Translations under genes and position numbers: made by a program
Part shown: in pieces, positions 1-9,262 of the stretch
Position numbering within the stretch: position 1 is the stretch's first letter
Layout of the letters: every line of letters starts with the position of its first letter
The notes under the pieces: generated by a model
Seen by the model: only the letters and a program-made list of their open reading frames with translations
What the model was told of the DNA's origin: nothing
Databases searched by the model: none
Assembly (NCBI GenBank): GCA_024683485.1
Contig: JAIKYD010000057.1
Location: 1-64,000 of the forward strand
Direction: 5' to 3'
DNA from: Saccharofermentans sp.
Lineage (GTDB): Bacteria; Bacillota; Clostridia; Saccharofermentanales; Saccharofermentanaceae
Length of the DNA: 64,000 nt

Positions 1-399
1 ATACTGGTCTTGTTTGCTGTATCCTGGGTGGCCGATGTTATCACTATGCTTATAATAGGCGCGGTATATACTAAAATCTTAAATGAAACTGAACTGGCCG
101 GCGGTGCAGGTGCTTCCGGTCTGGCTTTCTGCTTTATGCCGATCGTTATGTACGCGTTATTTGTTCTTGGAAGAAAATACGGATTCGGCAAGCTCTTTAA
201 GCAAATTTCATTTTATTTCCTGATGTCGATGGCCGTTCCAACACTTATAATTTCATTAAGTCCGAGTGTAAGTGGTGTTACAGGAATAGAGTCTATGATC
301 ATACACCTTTTGGCACTGGTTATCGGGACTATATTTACGATTGTTTTCCGCAAGTCTATAACCGCTTATTTTGATAAAACAAAATCAGAAACTGTATAA
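1..399 (+). CDS. Partial polytopic membrane protein (3' end)
   Basis: The frame is open to the first base of the window, so the track's TTG at base 10 is probably internal and the gene begins upstream. The visible 130 or so residues contain about four hydrophobic segments separated by short charged turns (for example GRKYGFGKLFK), ending in a short charged tail (KTKSETV). This is the C-terminal part of an integral membrane protein. The alternation of long helices with small basic loops would suit a transporter or flippase such as a MATE-type carrier, but no diagnostic motif is visible. The next gene starts 35 bases after the stop. Confidence 0.55.
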   Translation: MLVLFAVSWVADVITMLIIGAVYTKILNETELAGGAGASGLAFCFMPIVMYALFVLGRKYGFGKLFKQISFYFLMSMAVPTLIISLSPSVSGVTGIESMIIHLLALVIGTIFTIVFRKSITAYFDKTKSETV

Positions 400-434
400 T
401 ACTATTCATCTTATATATTTTTGGGGATGAATAC

Positions 435-1205
435 GTGCGTAACGAAGAGATAATTGAAACAAATAGAGAATACTGGAACAAGCACGCAGATCAATGGTTT
501 GGAACAACAGCGCTTCCAAAGTATGGTGTCCGTTTTCCCACCGAAGATGACCTTCATCTGTTTGGCGATGTGAATGGCACGAAAATGTTGGAGATGTGCT
601 GCGGAAGCGGTCACTCTCTTCTTTATAATGCAGCAAAAGGTGCCGGTGAATTGTGGGGAATCGATCTGTCTCAAAGCCAGTTGGATAATGCTGCAAAACT
701 TCTGGGTGATAACGGATACAGCGCGAAACTGATATGTGCAAAAATGGAAGAAGACATAGATGTTCCGAAGTCTTATTTTGATTATGTTTATTCCATTTAC
801 GGAATAGGGTGGACCACGGACCTGCAGGGTACATTTGATAAGATCGCATCTTATCTGAAGAAGGACGGTATATTTATCTTCAGCTGGCATCACACTCTGT
901 ATTACTGCATTGCCTGGTCATGTGATGAGAGACAGAATATATTGATCGATGATAAGCTCGTGATGACAAAAAGTTATCTTGATGAATCGTATTTCAAGAT
1001 GCCGGTCGATGACAGCGAGATCGTATTATGCAACCGGAAGATATCGACATATATAAATGCATTGGCTAAAGCCGGATTCGTTGTAGAACAGTTTGTTGAA
1101 GAAAGTGATACTGATTCTGAGGAAGCAGCAGATAAAACTGATCTCAAGACACGAAAGGCAGAAATGCTGCCGATCTCATTTTGCATAAAAGCAAGAAAAC
1201 TATAG
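435..1205 (+). CDS. Class I SAM-dependent methyltransferase
   Basis: A 256-residue protein with a Rossmann-type methyltransferase core. Motif I reads LEMCCGSGHSL, followed by an acidic post-I strand (LWGIDLS) and the motif III/IV region around YVYSIYGIGW. The N-terminus (NREYWNKHADQW) is typical of small-molecule methyltransferases of the UbiE/type 11 kind. The start is GTG, preceded by GGGGATGA as ribosome binding site; the nearby ATG at 428 is in a frame that stops at once. The substrate cannot be told from sequence. It stands alone among unrelated small enzymes, and a palindrome follows its stop codon. Confidence 0.8.
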   Translation: MRNEEIIETNREYWNKHADQWFGTTALPKYGVRFPTEDDLHLFGDVNGTKMLEMCCGSGHSLLYNAAKGAGELWGIDLSQSQLDNAAKLLGDNGYSAKLICAKMEEDIDVPKSYFDYVYSIYGIGWTTDLQGTFDKIASYLKKDGIFIFSWHHTLYYCIAWSCDERQNILIDDKLVMTKSYLDESYFKMPVDDSEIVLCNRKISTYINALAKAGFVVEQFVEESDTDSEEAADKTDLKTRKAEMLPISFCIKARKL

Positions 1206-1224
1206 TATACTATTGCATAGTATA
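1206..1224. promoter_or_regulatory. Perfect palindrome, possible operator
   Basis: TATACTAT-TGC-ATAGTATA has perfect 8-base arms around a 3-base spacer. It lies directly after the methyltransferase stop codon and about 33 bases before the lipoprotein gene at 1257. It looks like a dimeric repressor site rather than a terminator, because no T-run follows. Related TACTAT/ATAGTA palindromes occur near 11.5 kb. Confidence 0.35.
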
Positions 1225-1256
1225 TTGGCAGATTTAAAGAATAATAGGAATGCGAA

Positions 1257-2174
1257 ATGAAAAGAATAATTGCGTTGTCACTTGTTGCAATCATGCTTCT
1301 GGTTATGTCCTCATGCAGCACTAAAAGTGTTGAATCAACTTCGGCTGAGATTTTGACTTCGGAGAATACGATGGCGGTTGAGACAGAATCCTCGGCAAGT
1401 GCTGCCGAAGAAAAGAGCATGATTGCAGAGAGGGAGATCAGAGTCCTGGATTACACAGATTCCAAGAAACAACTATTCATCAATAGAGATGATGTGGAAC
1501 TCTCAGGTATTCTCTACCTGCCTGATGGTGACGGACCTTTCCCGGTAGTGTTTTTCGCAAATGCCATCGGGTCAGGATATGAATATCTGGAAGATATAGC
1601 AAAAAGACTTACGAAGAACGGAATAGCTACAGTTTTATTTAATTTTGCAGGTGTGGCCGGCACCGATGATCTGACAGTCCTGACAGAGGCAGAGGATCTT
1701 AAGGCTGTAATAGGCGGTGTGCGTACTTTGCCGGTAATTGACAGCAGCAATGTTTTCCTGTTCGGTCACAGCTTCGGTGGTTTGGTTGCTTCATATGTTG
1801 GTTGCAATTATCCTGAAGAGATCAAGGGGATGATCCTTATAGAACCGGCATATCATCTGAAAGACGAGATAAGCGGAAGCGATCCTAATATGTCGACTAT
1901 ACCCGAATCAATATTAACGAAGCGGTTTATTGAAGATCTGAACACATTTGATATTTACGATTATATGCCATCATTCAGGGGAAATGTGATCATATTCCTT
2001 GGAACTGCAGAAGGTTCATTCGGCCGGTCATGGCCATCATTATATGATAAAGCGCAAGAACAATTCCCGTCAGCAGAACTCATTTATGTTGAGGGAGCTG
2101 ATCATGGTTTTATGTCAGTCGGCAGGGAAGATGTGAAGCAGAAGTCTCTGGAATTTATAAAGAATAATATCTAA
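1257..2174 (+). CDS. Alpha/beta hydrolase lipoprotein
   Basis: A 305-residue secreted lipoprotein. The N-terminus is a basic-hydrophobic signal ending in a lipobox (VMSSC, Cys at about residue 20), then a Ser/Thr/Glu-rich linker to about residue 60. The catalytic domain has an oxyanion strand PFPVVFF, nucleophile elbow GHSFGG and a C-terminal His in GADHGF. An acid in the strand before it (LGTAEG region) would complete the triad. The layout matches dienelactone-hydrolase/prolyl-oligopeptidase-like esterases anchored on the outer membrane face. Substrate unknown. It appears monocistronic. Confidence 0.8.
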   Translation: MKRIIALSLVAIMLLVMSSCSTKSVESTSAEILTSENTMAVETESSASAAEEKSMIAEREIRVLDYTDSKKQLFINRDDVELSGILYLPDGDGPFPVVFFANAIGSGYEYLEDIAKRLTKNGIATVLFNFAGVAGTDDLTVLTEAEDLKAVIGGVRTLPVIDSSNVFLFGHSFGGLVASYVGCNYPEEIKGMILIEPAYHLKDEISGSDPNMSTIPESILTKRFIEDLNTFDIYDYMPSFRGNVIIFLGTAEGSFGRSWPSLYDKAQEQFPSAELIYVEGADHGFMSVGREDVKQKSLEFIKNNI

Positions 2175-2248
2175 GTATTTTATGTTTGGTATTTCAGTGA
2201 TTATTTGAGAAAGCAGAAGGATAAGATACTTAAGAAATAATAGTGATA

Positions 2249-3196
2249 ATGGCCAATAGTCTATTTATCGAAGGTTTGATAGAAAACGACAGATACAAAC
2301 TCTTGGCAGCTCCTAAGAGTGATCTGCATAATCATTCAACCAAGGGATGCAGTTTGGCGTGGGTTGAAGAAAGAACGGGACATTCATTTCCAAAGCCTCC
2401 TTTGAGATTTGACGGCCTTGAGGGAATGCAGAAATGGTTCACTTCCTATATCAAACCCTTTTGTTCAGGTTATGAAGGGATAGTCTTACGGTGGGAAGGG
2501 GCGTTTGCGGAAGCCGGACGCAATAACATAAAAAGGCTTGCAATGAATTTCGGTGCTGAGGAGATCGAGCTTGCAGGAGGAATTGATGATTTCCGGAAAC
2601 TGATCGAGGTTTTTCGTATGAAACACTGCCCGGAAACTGATTTCGAGCCTGAACTGACGTATATTTCATCCTGTGATATTGATGAGGCATCGGATTCAAT
2701 TGATAAATATCTTCAGTCCGGTTACTTCAAGTCAATTGATGTATGTGGTGGTGAGAATATCAGGCCGTTTGAAGCATTTCTTCCTTTATACCGAAAAGCA
2801 GAACGTTATCATCTTATTAAAAGAATGCATGTTGGTGAAAGTGGAACTGCGGACGACGTGAGAAGAGCGGTCGAACTGCTTGGACTTGATGAAGTCCACC
2901 ACGGAATAGGAGCTGCAGGTTCAAAAGATACTATGCGTTTTCTTGCTGATAATCACATACAGCTTAATGTCTGTCCTTCCAGCAATGTCATGCTCGGTTA
3001 TGCTGAAGACTATAAGGATCATCCGATTAAAACTCTGGTGGATAACGGTGTTGAAGTGACGATAAATACCGATGATCTTCTGATCATTAACAGTTCCATT
3101 GAGAATGAATATCTTAAGTTATATGAGGCAGGAACATTAACTGCAGAACAGTTGGAAGAGATAAGAATTAGAGGACTGACAGGAAGAAGTAAGTAA
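2249..3196 (+). CDS. Adenosine deaminase-like amidohydrolase
   Basis: This is a metal-dependent TIM-barrel hydrolase of the adenosine/adenine deaminase family, predicted to deaminate a purine (nucleo)side in the cytoplasm. Zinc ligands and catalytic residues can be followed in order: HNH in SDLHNHSTKG, the catalytic His-Val-Gly-Glu (MHVGES), the HHGIGA stretch, and NTDD near the C-terminus, the family signature. The length of 315 residues is close to the usual 330-340. ATG at 2249 is preferred over the track's GTG at 2243, although neither has a strong ribosome binding site. Its true substrate (adenosine, adenine or a modified base) is not decided by these motifs. Confidence 0.8.
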   Translation: MANSLFIEGLIENDRYKLLAAPKSDLHNHSTKGCSLAWVEERTGHSFPKPPLRFDGLEGMQKWFTSYIKPFCSGYEGIVLRWEGAFAEAGRNNIKRLAMNFGAEEIELAGGIDDFRKLIEVFRMKHCPETDFEPELTYISSCDIDEASDSIDKYLQSGYFKSIDVCGGENIRPFEAFLPLYRKAERYHLIKRMHVGESGTADDVRRAVELLGLDEVHHGIGAAGSKDTMRFLADNHIQLNVCPSSNVMLGYAEDYKDHPIKTLVDNGVEVTINTDDLLIINSSIENEYLKLYEAGTLTAEQLEEIRIRGLTGRSK

Positions 3197-3426
3197 ACGG
3201 TAGAAGTAATTGGAACATTACCATAGAGAAATTACTTGAAGTGAATTTTGAGAGGGTTTTAAACAGAAAAAAGGTGGAGTTTATCTGTTCTGTTCACATG
3301 CATCTTTGGCTCCGATCAGAATTATCTTGAATTTTAATATTCGGTTAATGTTAATCGATCATTCATGTAAGACAGGGATTATATGCTTATGACATAAGAT
3401 AACCTTGACATTAAAGGAGACATGTC

Positions 3427-5319
3427 ATGACAAATATAATCCCGGCATTTTTGTCGGTAATAATCCTTATTTCTACAATGGGAACTTATCCCAAGGTTTC
3501 ATCAGAGAATGCAAAAGCAACGCCAACAGGCATAGTTTATGAGCAGATCGGTAACAGTATTGACAGTTATATTGAAGAACGTGAAGCAGGACTTGCTTCC
3601 TGCGAGGTGAGTGTATTCGGCAGGGACGGCATTATCTATAATGGTTATTATGGTTATGCGGATATAGAAAACAATGTGCCTGCCGATGAACAGACCGTTT
3701 ACGAATGGGGCAGCACATCAAAGATCCTTGTGTGGATTTCGGTTATGCAGCAATGGGAGATGGGCGCTATCGACTTTGAAGAAGATATCCGTACATATCT
3801 TCCTGACGGATTTCTTACAAAACTAAAATACCATGAAGAAAAGATTACCATGCTTGATCTTATGAATCATAAAGCCGGCTTTCAGGAGAGTTTTTTCGAG
3901 AATCAGGAAGCAGCCCCTGGCGATGTGTATGACAGCTTAGAGGATGCAGTAAGAGCCTGCGAATGCTATCAGGCGTACCATGTGGGAGAGTATACTGCAT
4001 ATTCCAACTGGGGAACTGCTCTTGCGGCTTACATCGTTGAGCGGACCAGCGGACTTGATTATGTTACATATGTTAATCAGAATATTTTCACGCCCTTGGG
4101 CATGGATCATTCCTCCATTGATCCTCAGCAAAAAGATAATGAATGGGTTGCCCAAAAACGTCATGAACTGAAATGCTACTGCCGTTTTGCCGATCCCAGG
4201 GATAATGAGGATTTTGGTGAATGCCGTTATGCGGTGCAGCTTTTCCCCGCTGGTGCCTGTGTGAGCACTCTTGCAGATCTTTCAGCTTTAGGTCAGGCAC
4301 TTGTCGCAGAAGACTGCCCCCTGTTCGAAAATAGCAATACCCGTGATGAGATGTTTAGTGCAACCTCATACTATGGTGATACTGACGTTGCAAAAAACTG
4401 TCATGGTCTATGGACCAATGAATACAAAGTTGAAACACTAGGACATGGCGGAAATACAGCCGGTTGCACAGCGAATCTTGAGTTCGATCCTTTAAGCGGC
4501 CTCGGAGTTGCAATACTCACAAATGAAAGTGGTGAGACCGCTTTTTGCAACGGGATCCCCGTTCTCCTGTACGGTCATTATACCGATAGGGAAGATTACA
4601 AGCATTATGATGGCAATTGCGGGGATATCAGTGGGGTTTATTATTCCAAGCGCAGTATATGTGAAGGTCCTGCAAGCGGAATGCAGTATATGGATTCAGT
4701 ATTTCCCCTCAGCAAAAATGTTGACGGGACATATTCGATTAAGCTTTTCGGCATCACTTTCAATGATACGTTGAAGTTTATTCCAGTCGGCGGGAATCAG
4801 TATATCTATGATTCAAATGGTATGGAAATGTTCGTATATGTAAAGGACGGCATATTCGAGATTGGTTACATGGACTACGTCCGCAGCAACACCGGTGCAG
4901 CTCCCACAGTTGTCAATTACGGATTTATGATATTCGGTCTGATATGTCTTTTGACCTTGCTGATAAAGATGATTGTATTAGTAGTGCGAAAGGCACGCAA
5001 GTTGAAAAATAAATACTCTAAGGCAGATAAAATGATATTGATACAGCAGGCAATATATGCAGTTTCAGGAATAATATATGCGTTGTTTGCATTAGTAATG
5101 ACCGGTACACCTACACTTGCATTCGTGACGGTATCATGCATTTTTGCATCGTTCCTTGCAGTTATTTCGCTTGCAAACAGCGGTATGTTATGCATTAATA
5201 CTGTCAAGAGTGATGTAAAAACACGCACAAAAATAAAGCAGTATACATGGGCGGTGATTTGCCTTGCATATTTCGTGTTCATTATAGGAATGCAGATGTA
5301 CTGCTTCTGGAAAGTATAA
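3427..5319 (+). CDS. Class C beta-lactamase-like serine hydrolase with C-terminal membrane domain
   Basis: A 630-residue exported protein. An N-terminal hydrophobic signal/anchor is followed by a penicillin-binding-protein-like domain with the three family motifs: STSK (SxxK, nucleophile Ser), YSN (YxN) and HGG (replacing KTG). The order and spacing fit class C beta-lactamases, esterases and D-aminopeptidases. After about residue 490 there are several transmembrane helices, an architecture seen in FmtA/PbpE-like Firmicute proteins. It is therefore more likely a peptidase or esterase acting on cell wall or peptides than a true beta-lactamase. An AAGGAGA site precedes the ATG. The 230-base upstream gap contains no gene that I can see. 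Confidence 0.82.
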   Translation: MTNIIPAFLSVIILISTMGTYPKVSSENAKATPTGIVYEQIGNSIDSYIEEREAGLASCEVSVFGRDGIIYNGYYGYADIENNVPADEQTVYEWGSTSKILVWISVMQQWEMGAIDFEEDIRTYLPDGFLTKLKYHEEKITMLDLMNHKAGFQESFFENQEAAPGDVYDSLEDAVRACECYQAYHVGEYTAYSNWGTALAAYIVERTSGLDYVTYVNQNIFTPLGMDHSSIDPQQKDNEWVAQKRHELKCYCRFADPRDNEDFGECRYAVQLFPAGACVSTLADLSALGQALVAEDCPLFENSNTRDEMFSATSYYGDTDVAKNCHGLWTNEYKVETLGHGGNTAGCTANLEFDPLSGLGVAILTNESGETAFCNGIPVLLYGHYTDREDYKHYDGNCGDISGVYYSKRSICEGPASGMQYMDSVFPLSKNVDGTYSIKLFGITFNDTLKFIPVGGNQYIYDSNGMEMFVYVKDGIFEIGYMDYVRSNTGAAPTVVNYGFMIFGLICLLTLLIKMIVLVVRKARKLKNKYSKADKMILIQQAIYAVSGIIYALFALVMTGTPTLAFVTVSCIFASFLAVISLANSGMLCINTVKSDVKTRTKIKQYTWAVICLAYFVFIIGMQMYCFWKV

Positions 5320-5328
5320 GGAAATGAT

Positions 5329-6249
5329 ATGGCGTTAACTACAAAACAATTCCAAATTTTAACTGATATAAACATTGTTTGGGATTTTCTTGTTGATATT
5401 TATGACAGAGAAAATGGGAGCGGTATGCCGGCCCCGTTTTTTGAACATGCAATCCGCGCTTCGTGGATGGATGCGTCTTATTCACATTTGGACAGATTCT
5501 GGTTTGATGGTGATAAGGTCGTTGCTTTCGTATATTATGAAGCACCGGTAACTGATATTTATTTTGCAGTTCGAAAAGGATACGAGTATCTTGCTGATGA
5601 ATTGATAGATTATGCGGTTACGACAATGCCGAATTTTGACGGCAATCAGCAATTTGTGCTTTTCAATGGACAGGAATTCTTGATGGAGTCTGCAAAAAAG
5701 CGCGGATTCAGTATGGTGTTTGAATATGAGAGTCGCGTATTTGATTTTAAGAACGAATTGAATTATGAATTACCGGAAGGATACCATTTTGTAGAACCGG
5801 CAGATGTTGATGTGTTCAAGTTGTCTAAGCTCTGTTGGTACGGATTTGACCATGGCGATGAACAGGAGTTCACTGATTGGGATAAATATGATGACAGTAA
5901 TGACTGGACGCCAGCAAAATCGCATAAAGACTGCGTAGCAGAATTTATGGCACCGTCTCCTCACTCAACGCATGAATACGACGTTGTTATTGCTGATGAG
6001 AACGGCGAATATGTGTGTTTTGCAGGAATGTGGTGGATTTCTCAAAATAAGCTGGCTTATATGGAACCTCTATGCACTTCTCCTGAGCACCGGAGGAAGG
6101 GGCTTGCTGCTGCCGCGCTTACAAGGCATTACCGTAGAATGAAATCTCTAGGTGCAACTCACATGTCCGGCGGAGACGATCCGTTTTATGAGAAAATAGG
6201 ATACGGAAAAGGATTCCATTTTTCGTTCTGGAAAAAAGAACGGCACTAA
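5329..6249 (+). CDS. GNAT family N-acetyltransferase
   Basis: A 306-residue protein with a C-terminal GNAT fold. The acetyl-CoA pyrophosphate loop is visible as HRRKGLAAA, preceded by a beta strand YMEPLCTSP and followed by the helix-strand GATHMSGG. The N-terminal 150 residues look like a second, degenerate GNAT-like lobe, as in double-domain acetyltransferases. The gene begins 9 bases after the preceding hydrolase stop with GGAAATGAT as a weak ribosome binding site, so the two may be co-transcribed. The acceptor substrate is unknown. Confidence 0.8.
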   Translation: MALTTKQFQILTDINIVWDFLVDIYDRENGSGMPAPFFEHAIRASWMDASYSHLDRFWFDGDKVVAFVYYEAPVTDIYFAVRKGYEYLADELIDYAVTTMPNFDGNQQFVLFNGQEFLMESAKKRGFSMVFEYESRVFDFKNELNYELPEGYHFVEPADVDVFKLSKLCWYGFDHGDEQEFTDWDKYDDSNDWTPAKSHKDCVAEFMAPSPHSTHEYDVVIADENGEYVCFAGMWWISQNKLAYMEPLCTSPEHRRKGLAAAALTRHYRRMKSLGATHMSGGDDPFYEKIGYGKGFHFSFWKKERH

Positions 6250-6297
6250 TTGTGTTGAATTGTTTGAACAGAAGGTAAACAGGGAACAGAATCAAAA

Positions 6298-7011
6298 ATG
6301 ATACTTATATTTGATCTTTTCGAGACACTTGTTGAAGACATCAGGATGGATTTTAATCTGGGATTGAAACCACTTTGGGAAGAACACTATAAAGATAAGT
6401 GTTCGTTTGATGAAATCAAAACGTATGGTGAAGAATTATTCATACATATGACAGAACTTCATAAGAAGGGTTTTGAGTTTCCCTTTGTAAAAGATGAACT
6501 GCCGATGTATGCGGAAAAATACGGCGGCGATGTTATAAGCATGAGCATAGAAGAGGAAGCAGAATTTCTGAACCGGTGCAATGAAGTGAGGGTGTATGAC
6601 GGATTAATTGATATGCTCGATCATTTTGAAAAAGAGAAAATACCGATGTATGTATTATCAAACAGCGGCTTCAGAGCAGGTGCGCTTCAATTATTGCTTA
6701 AACAACATGGCGTAGATAAATATTTTAAAAAGATTTGGTCAAGTGCTGATTTTGGCAAGGTCAAACCTTGTAATGAGTTTTTCGAGATGGCTGTAAGAGA
6801 GATCATTAAAGAGAATCCAAATTGTACCAGAGACGATATGTTTTTTATCGGAGATACTTATAAGACGGACATTATTGGTGCTCACGATGAAGGAATCAGG
6901 GCAGTGTGGATCAACCGCAAAGATGAGCCTGATGTTAACGGATTTGCATCTTATCAGATAAAGAATGTAACAGAAATTCTTAATTGTCCTATTACAGAAC
7001 CAGTGAGATAA
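6298..7011 (+). CDS. HAD-superfamily hydrolase
   Basis: A 237-residue cytoplasmic phosphatase-type HAD protein. Motif I is FDLFETL (the nucleophile Asp is present, but the usual second Asp is replaced by Phe, as in some dehalogenase-like members). Motif II is VLSNSG, motif III the Lys in GKVKPCNEF, and motif IV FIGDTYKTDIIGA. A helical cap lies between motifs I and II (C1 type, YjjG/phosphoglycolate-phosphatase-like). The loss of the second Asp in DxD is worth noting because it is the general acid in phosphatases; phosphatase activity may be weak or the chemistry different. Confidence 0.8.
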   Translation: MILIFDLFETLVEDIRMDFNLGLKPLWEEHYKDKCSFDEIKTYGEELFIHMTELHKKGFEFPFVKDELPMYAEKYGGDVISMSIEEEAEFLNRCNEVRVYDGLIDMLDHFEKEKIPMYVLSNSGFRAGALQLLLKQHGVDKYFKKIWSSADFGKVKPCNEFFEMAVREIIKENPNCTRDDMFFIGDTYKTDIIGAHDEGIRAVWINRKDEPDVNGFASYQIKNVTEILNCPITEPVR

Positions 7012-7081
7012 CTGATAATTGGAATGACGAGAAAGGTTGGAACTGGAATTGTAATTCTTGTAGTGGAAGGAGACATATAAA

Positions 7082-7840
7082 TTGAGTTATTTCAAATACT
7101 GTGATAAACAAATTTACTATGACGAAACCGGTGAAGGAATACCGCTCATATTGCTTCACGGAAACACCTCATGCGGTAAGATGTTTGATCCAATAGTTCC
7201 GGCTTTAGCTGCGAATTATCGGGTTATAGTTCTTGACTTTCTCGGAAACGGCAGATCTAGCCGTATTGGTAAATGGCCATCAGATCTATGGTTTGACTGG
7301 GCAAAACAGGTTAAGGCACTCTGTGATCATTTAGGACTCGAGAAGGTATATCTGATAGGCAGCAGCGGAGGCGCTCTGGCTGCAATTAACACGGCTCTTG
7401 AATATCCAGAACTTATAAATGCTGTTATAGCGGACAGCTTTATGGGGCTTATAGCTGATCCTGAAATTACCGGTCAGATCCGTACAGGACGTGCTCAGGC
7501 TAAGCAATTTGATGGATTTGTTAATTATCTTAAATCCATCCATGGCGATGATTGGGAAGATGTTTTTGATGCTGACACTGATGCGGTATTAAGGCATGCA
7601 GATGAGATCGGCACATTTATTCACAGTCCGGTAGAAGAACTCAAAGTAAGAATGCTGCTTACGGGAAGTATGGAAGATGATATGTTTCCCAAGGGGCATT
7701 GCATGAAATTGTTCGAAGAGATATGTGCCAGGACTGATATGACGGAGATGCATGTTTTTGAGCATGGTGGTCATCCTGCGATGATGAGTAATATGGATGA
7801 GTTTATAGAAATCAGCGGTCAATTTTTCTGTAAGGTATAG
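7082..7840 (+). CDS. Alpha/beta fold hydrolase
   Basis: A 252-residue cytoplasmic alpha/beta hydrolase with the oxyanion motif LLHGNTS, nucleophile elbow GSSGG, a probable acid in the TGSMEDDMFP strand and the catalytic His in HGGHPAM. The start is TTG, backed by AAGGAGAC seven bases or so upstream. It resembles small esterase/epoxide-hydrolase/MenH-type enzymes; no lid motif allows a finer call. The preceding 70 bases hold no other gene. Confidence 0.8.
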   Translation: MSYFKYCDKQIYYDETGEGIPLILLHGNTSCGKMFDPIVPALAANYRVIVLDFLGNGRSSRIGKWPSDLWFDWAKQVKALCDHLGLEKVYLIGSSGGALAAINTALEYPELINAVIADSFMGLIADPEITGQIRTGRAQAKQFDGFVNYLKSIHGDDWEDVFDADTDAVLRHADEIGTFIHSPVEELKVRMLLTGSMEDDMFPKGHCMKLFEEICARTDMTEMHVFEHGGHPAMMSNMDEFIEISGQFFCKV

Positions 7841-7888
7841 ATCTCGAAGACCATAACCGGTAGTTCAAGAATATAAAGAAGATAGTAT

Positions 7889-8518
7889 ATGAGCATAAGA
7901 ACAAACTATGAGAAATGGTATGAAGGAGACAATTATTACTGGGGATTGGAACCCGGAAGTTTCCTTGAAGAACTGATTGCATTGTGTCCGCCTTCTTCTG
8001 ATAAAAAAGTTCTTGATATAGGCTGTGGAGAAGGTAAAGATGCCGTGTATATGGCTCAGAAGGGCTATGATGTTACTGCATTTGATCTTACTGAGAACGG
8101 CGTCAGAAAGACCATTGCTTTGGCTGAGTCCAAAAATGTTAATGTCAATGCATATGTCGATGACATAAATACCTTCAGCACTGATGAGAAGTTCGACATA
8201 GTTTATTCAACAGGTACTGTTCAATATCTTTTCGAAGAGAACAAAAAAGAATTCTTTGAGAAACTGGACAGGATTACAAAGCCGGACGGCATCGTTTACA
8301 TAAATGTATTTGTAGAGAAGTCATTCCTTGAATTGCCGCCGGATTGGGATAAAGAAGAGAAGATGTGGAAGTCGGGTGAGCTTTTCACTTATTTTGCGGA
8401 CTGGAAGTTTGAGCGTATAGATGAAGTGATATTCGAGGATAACAGTGGAGGAATACTGCATTATCACTGTATGGACACTATTATCTGCAGAAAGGTGTTG
8501 AAACATGATCTATCTTGA
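7889..8518 (+). CDS. SAM-dependent methyltransferase (TehB-like)
   Basis: A 209-residue class I methyltransferase. Motif I is VLDIGCGEGKDAVYMA, the acidic post-I loop is VTAFDLTENG, and motif II/III lies around FDIVYSTGTVQYL. The short N-terminus (YEKWYEGDNYYWG) and size match the TehB/thiopurine-methyltransferase-like group, often linked to detoxification of oxyanions or small molecules. Its 3' end overlaps the start of the next acetyltransferase by 14 bases, so the pair is translationally coupled. Confidence 0.8.
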   Translation: MSIRTNYEKWYEGDNYYWGLEPGSFLEELIALCPPSSDKKVLDIGCGEGKDAVYMAQKGYDVTAFDLTENGVRKTIALAESKNVNVNAYVDDINTFSTDEKFDIVYSTGTVQYLFEENKKEFFEKLDRITKPDGIVYINVFVEKSFLELPPDWDKEEKMWKSGELFTYFADWKFERIDEVIFEDNSGGILHYHCMDTIICRKVLKHDLS

Positions 8519-9056
8519 AACTGACAGACTGATTCTCAGAGACTATGTAACCGGAGATTTCGATGATTACTATAGATTGATGACCGACGATCAGACCATG
8601 TATTACATGAAGGATATTAAGCTTGATTCAATTGAATCTGCTAAGGAAAACTTTGCAAATATATTGAAAGACATGGCGGGTAATGAACGGAAGTATTATT
8701 TCCTTCACATGATGTTGAAAGAGACACAAGAGCAGGTGGGAAGTATTGGATACACTGTTGTCGATAATACTCCTGTCGGTAAGATCGTTCATATGGGTTA
8801 CTTTACCTATCCCAAGTTCTGGGGTAACGGTTACACATCAGAAGCTCTGAAAAAGGTAATCGAATATGCATTTACAGAGGATAATGTGTACAGGATAACT
8901 ACCGGATGTCTTGCAGAGAATAAGGGCTCGGAACGTGTCATGCAAAAGTGCGGAATGATAAAGGAAGCGGAACATGTCGAATACGAATGGCATGATGGCA
9001 GGATGAAAAACCGCCTTGAATACAGGCTGCTTAAATCTGAGTTTGATATATCCTGA
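8505..9056 (+). CDS. GNAT acetyltransferase, RimJ/RimL type
   Basis: A 183-residue GNAT protein starting with the family hallmark LETDRLILRDY. The central strand GYFTYPKFWGNGYTSEAL carries the acetyl-CoA loop (GNGYTSEA), followed by NKGSERVMQKCGM, the C-terminal motif in which Asn/Ser contacts CoA. This group acetylates protein N-termini, ribosomal proteins or amino-glycoside-like small molecules. The ATG lies inside the preceding methyltransferase gene. A very similar family member lies at 12053. Confidence 0.82.
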   Translation: MIYLETDRLILRDYVTGDFDDYYRLMTDDQTMYYMKDIKLDSIESAKENFANILKDMAGNERKYYFLHMMLKETQEQVGSIGYTVVDNTPVGKIVHMGYFTYPKFWGNGYTSEALKKVIEYAFTEDNVYRITTGCLAENKGSERVMQKCGMIKEAEHVEYEWHDGRMKNRLEYRLLKSEFDIS

Positions 9057-9262
9057 GAGGCAAACATTGCACCATACAATAAAATATTAAGTTCGTTTAT
9101 GAAGCCGTTAACAAACCAAACAATCTGTTATGGTTCTGTTAAATTGGTCATTTTGATGTGTTGGTGTGGTATTATCCGCCTATAAGATGTGTGATAAGTC
9201 ATTATGTATTTGGCACAGCATTATTATAATGTTAGTTGCAAAACATGACAGGTGGAGCCGTA

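Noticed and set aside
406-893. Two long minus-strand ORFs over the first methyltransferase
   Set aside because: The + frame has clear methyltransferase motifs; the minus translations are Cys/His/Arg-rich with no family features.
3197-3426. Inverted repeat AAGTAATT/AATTACTT after the deaminase gene as terminator
   Set aside because: The stem is AT-rich with a 17-20 base loop and no T-run next to it; too weak to call.
3427-5319. True class C beta-lactamase (antibiotic resistance)
   Set aside because: SxxK and YxN are present, but KTG is replaced by HGG and a multi-helix membrane domain follows, fitting esterase/peptidase-like members; resistance is not supported.
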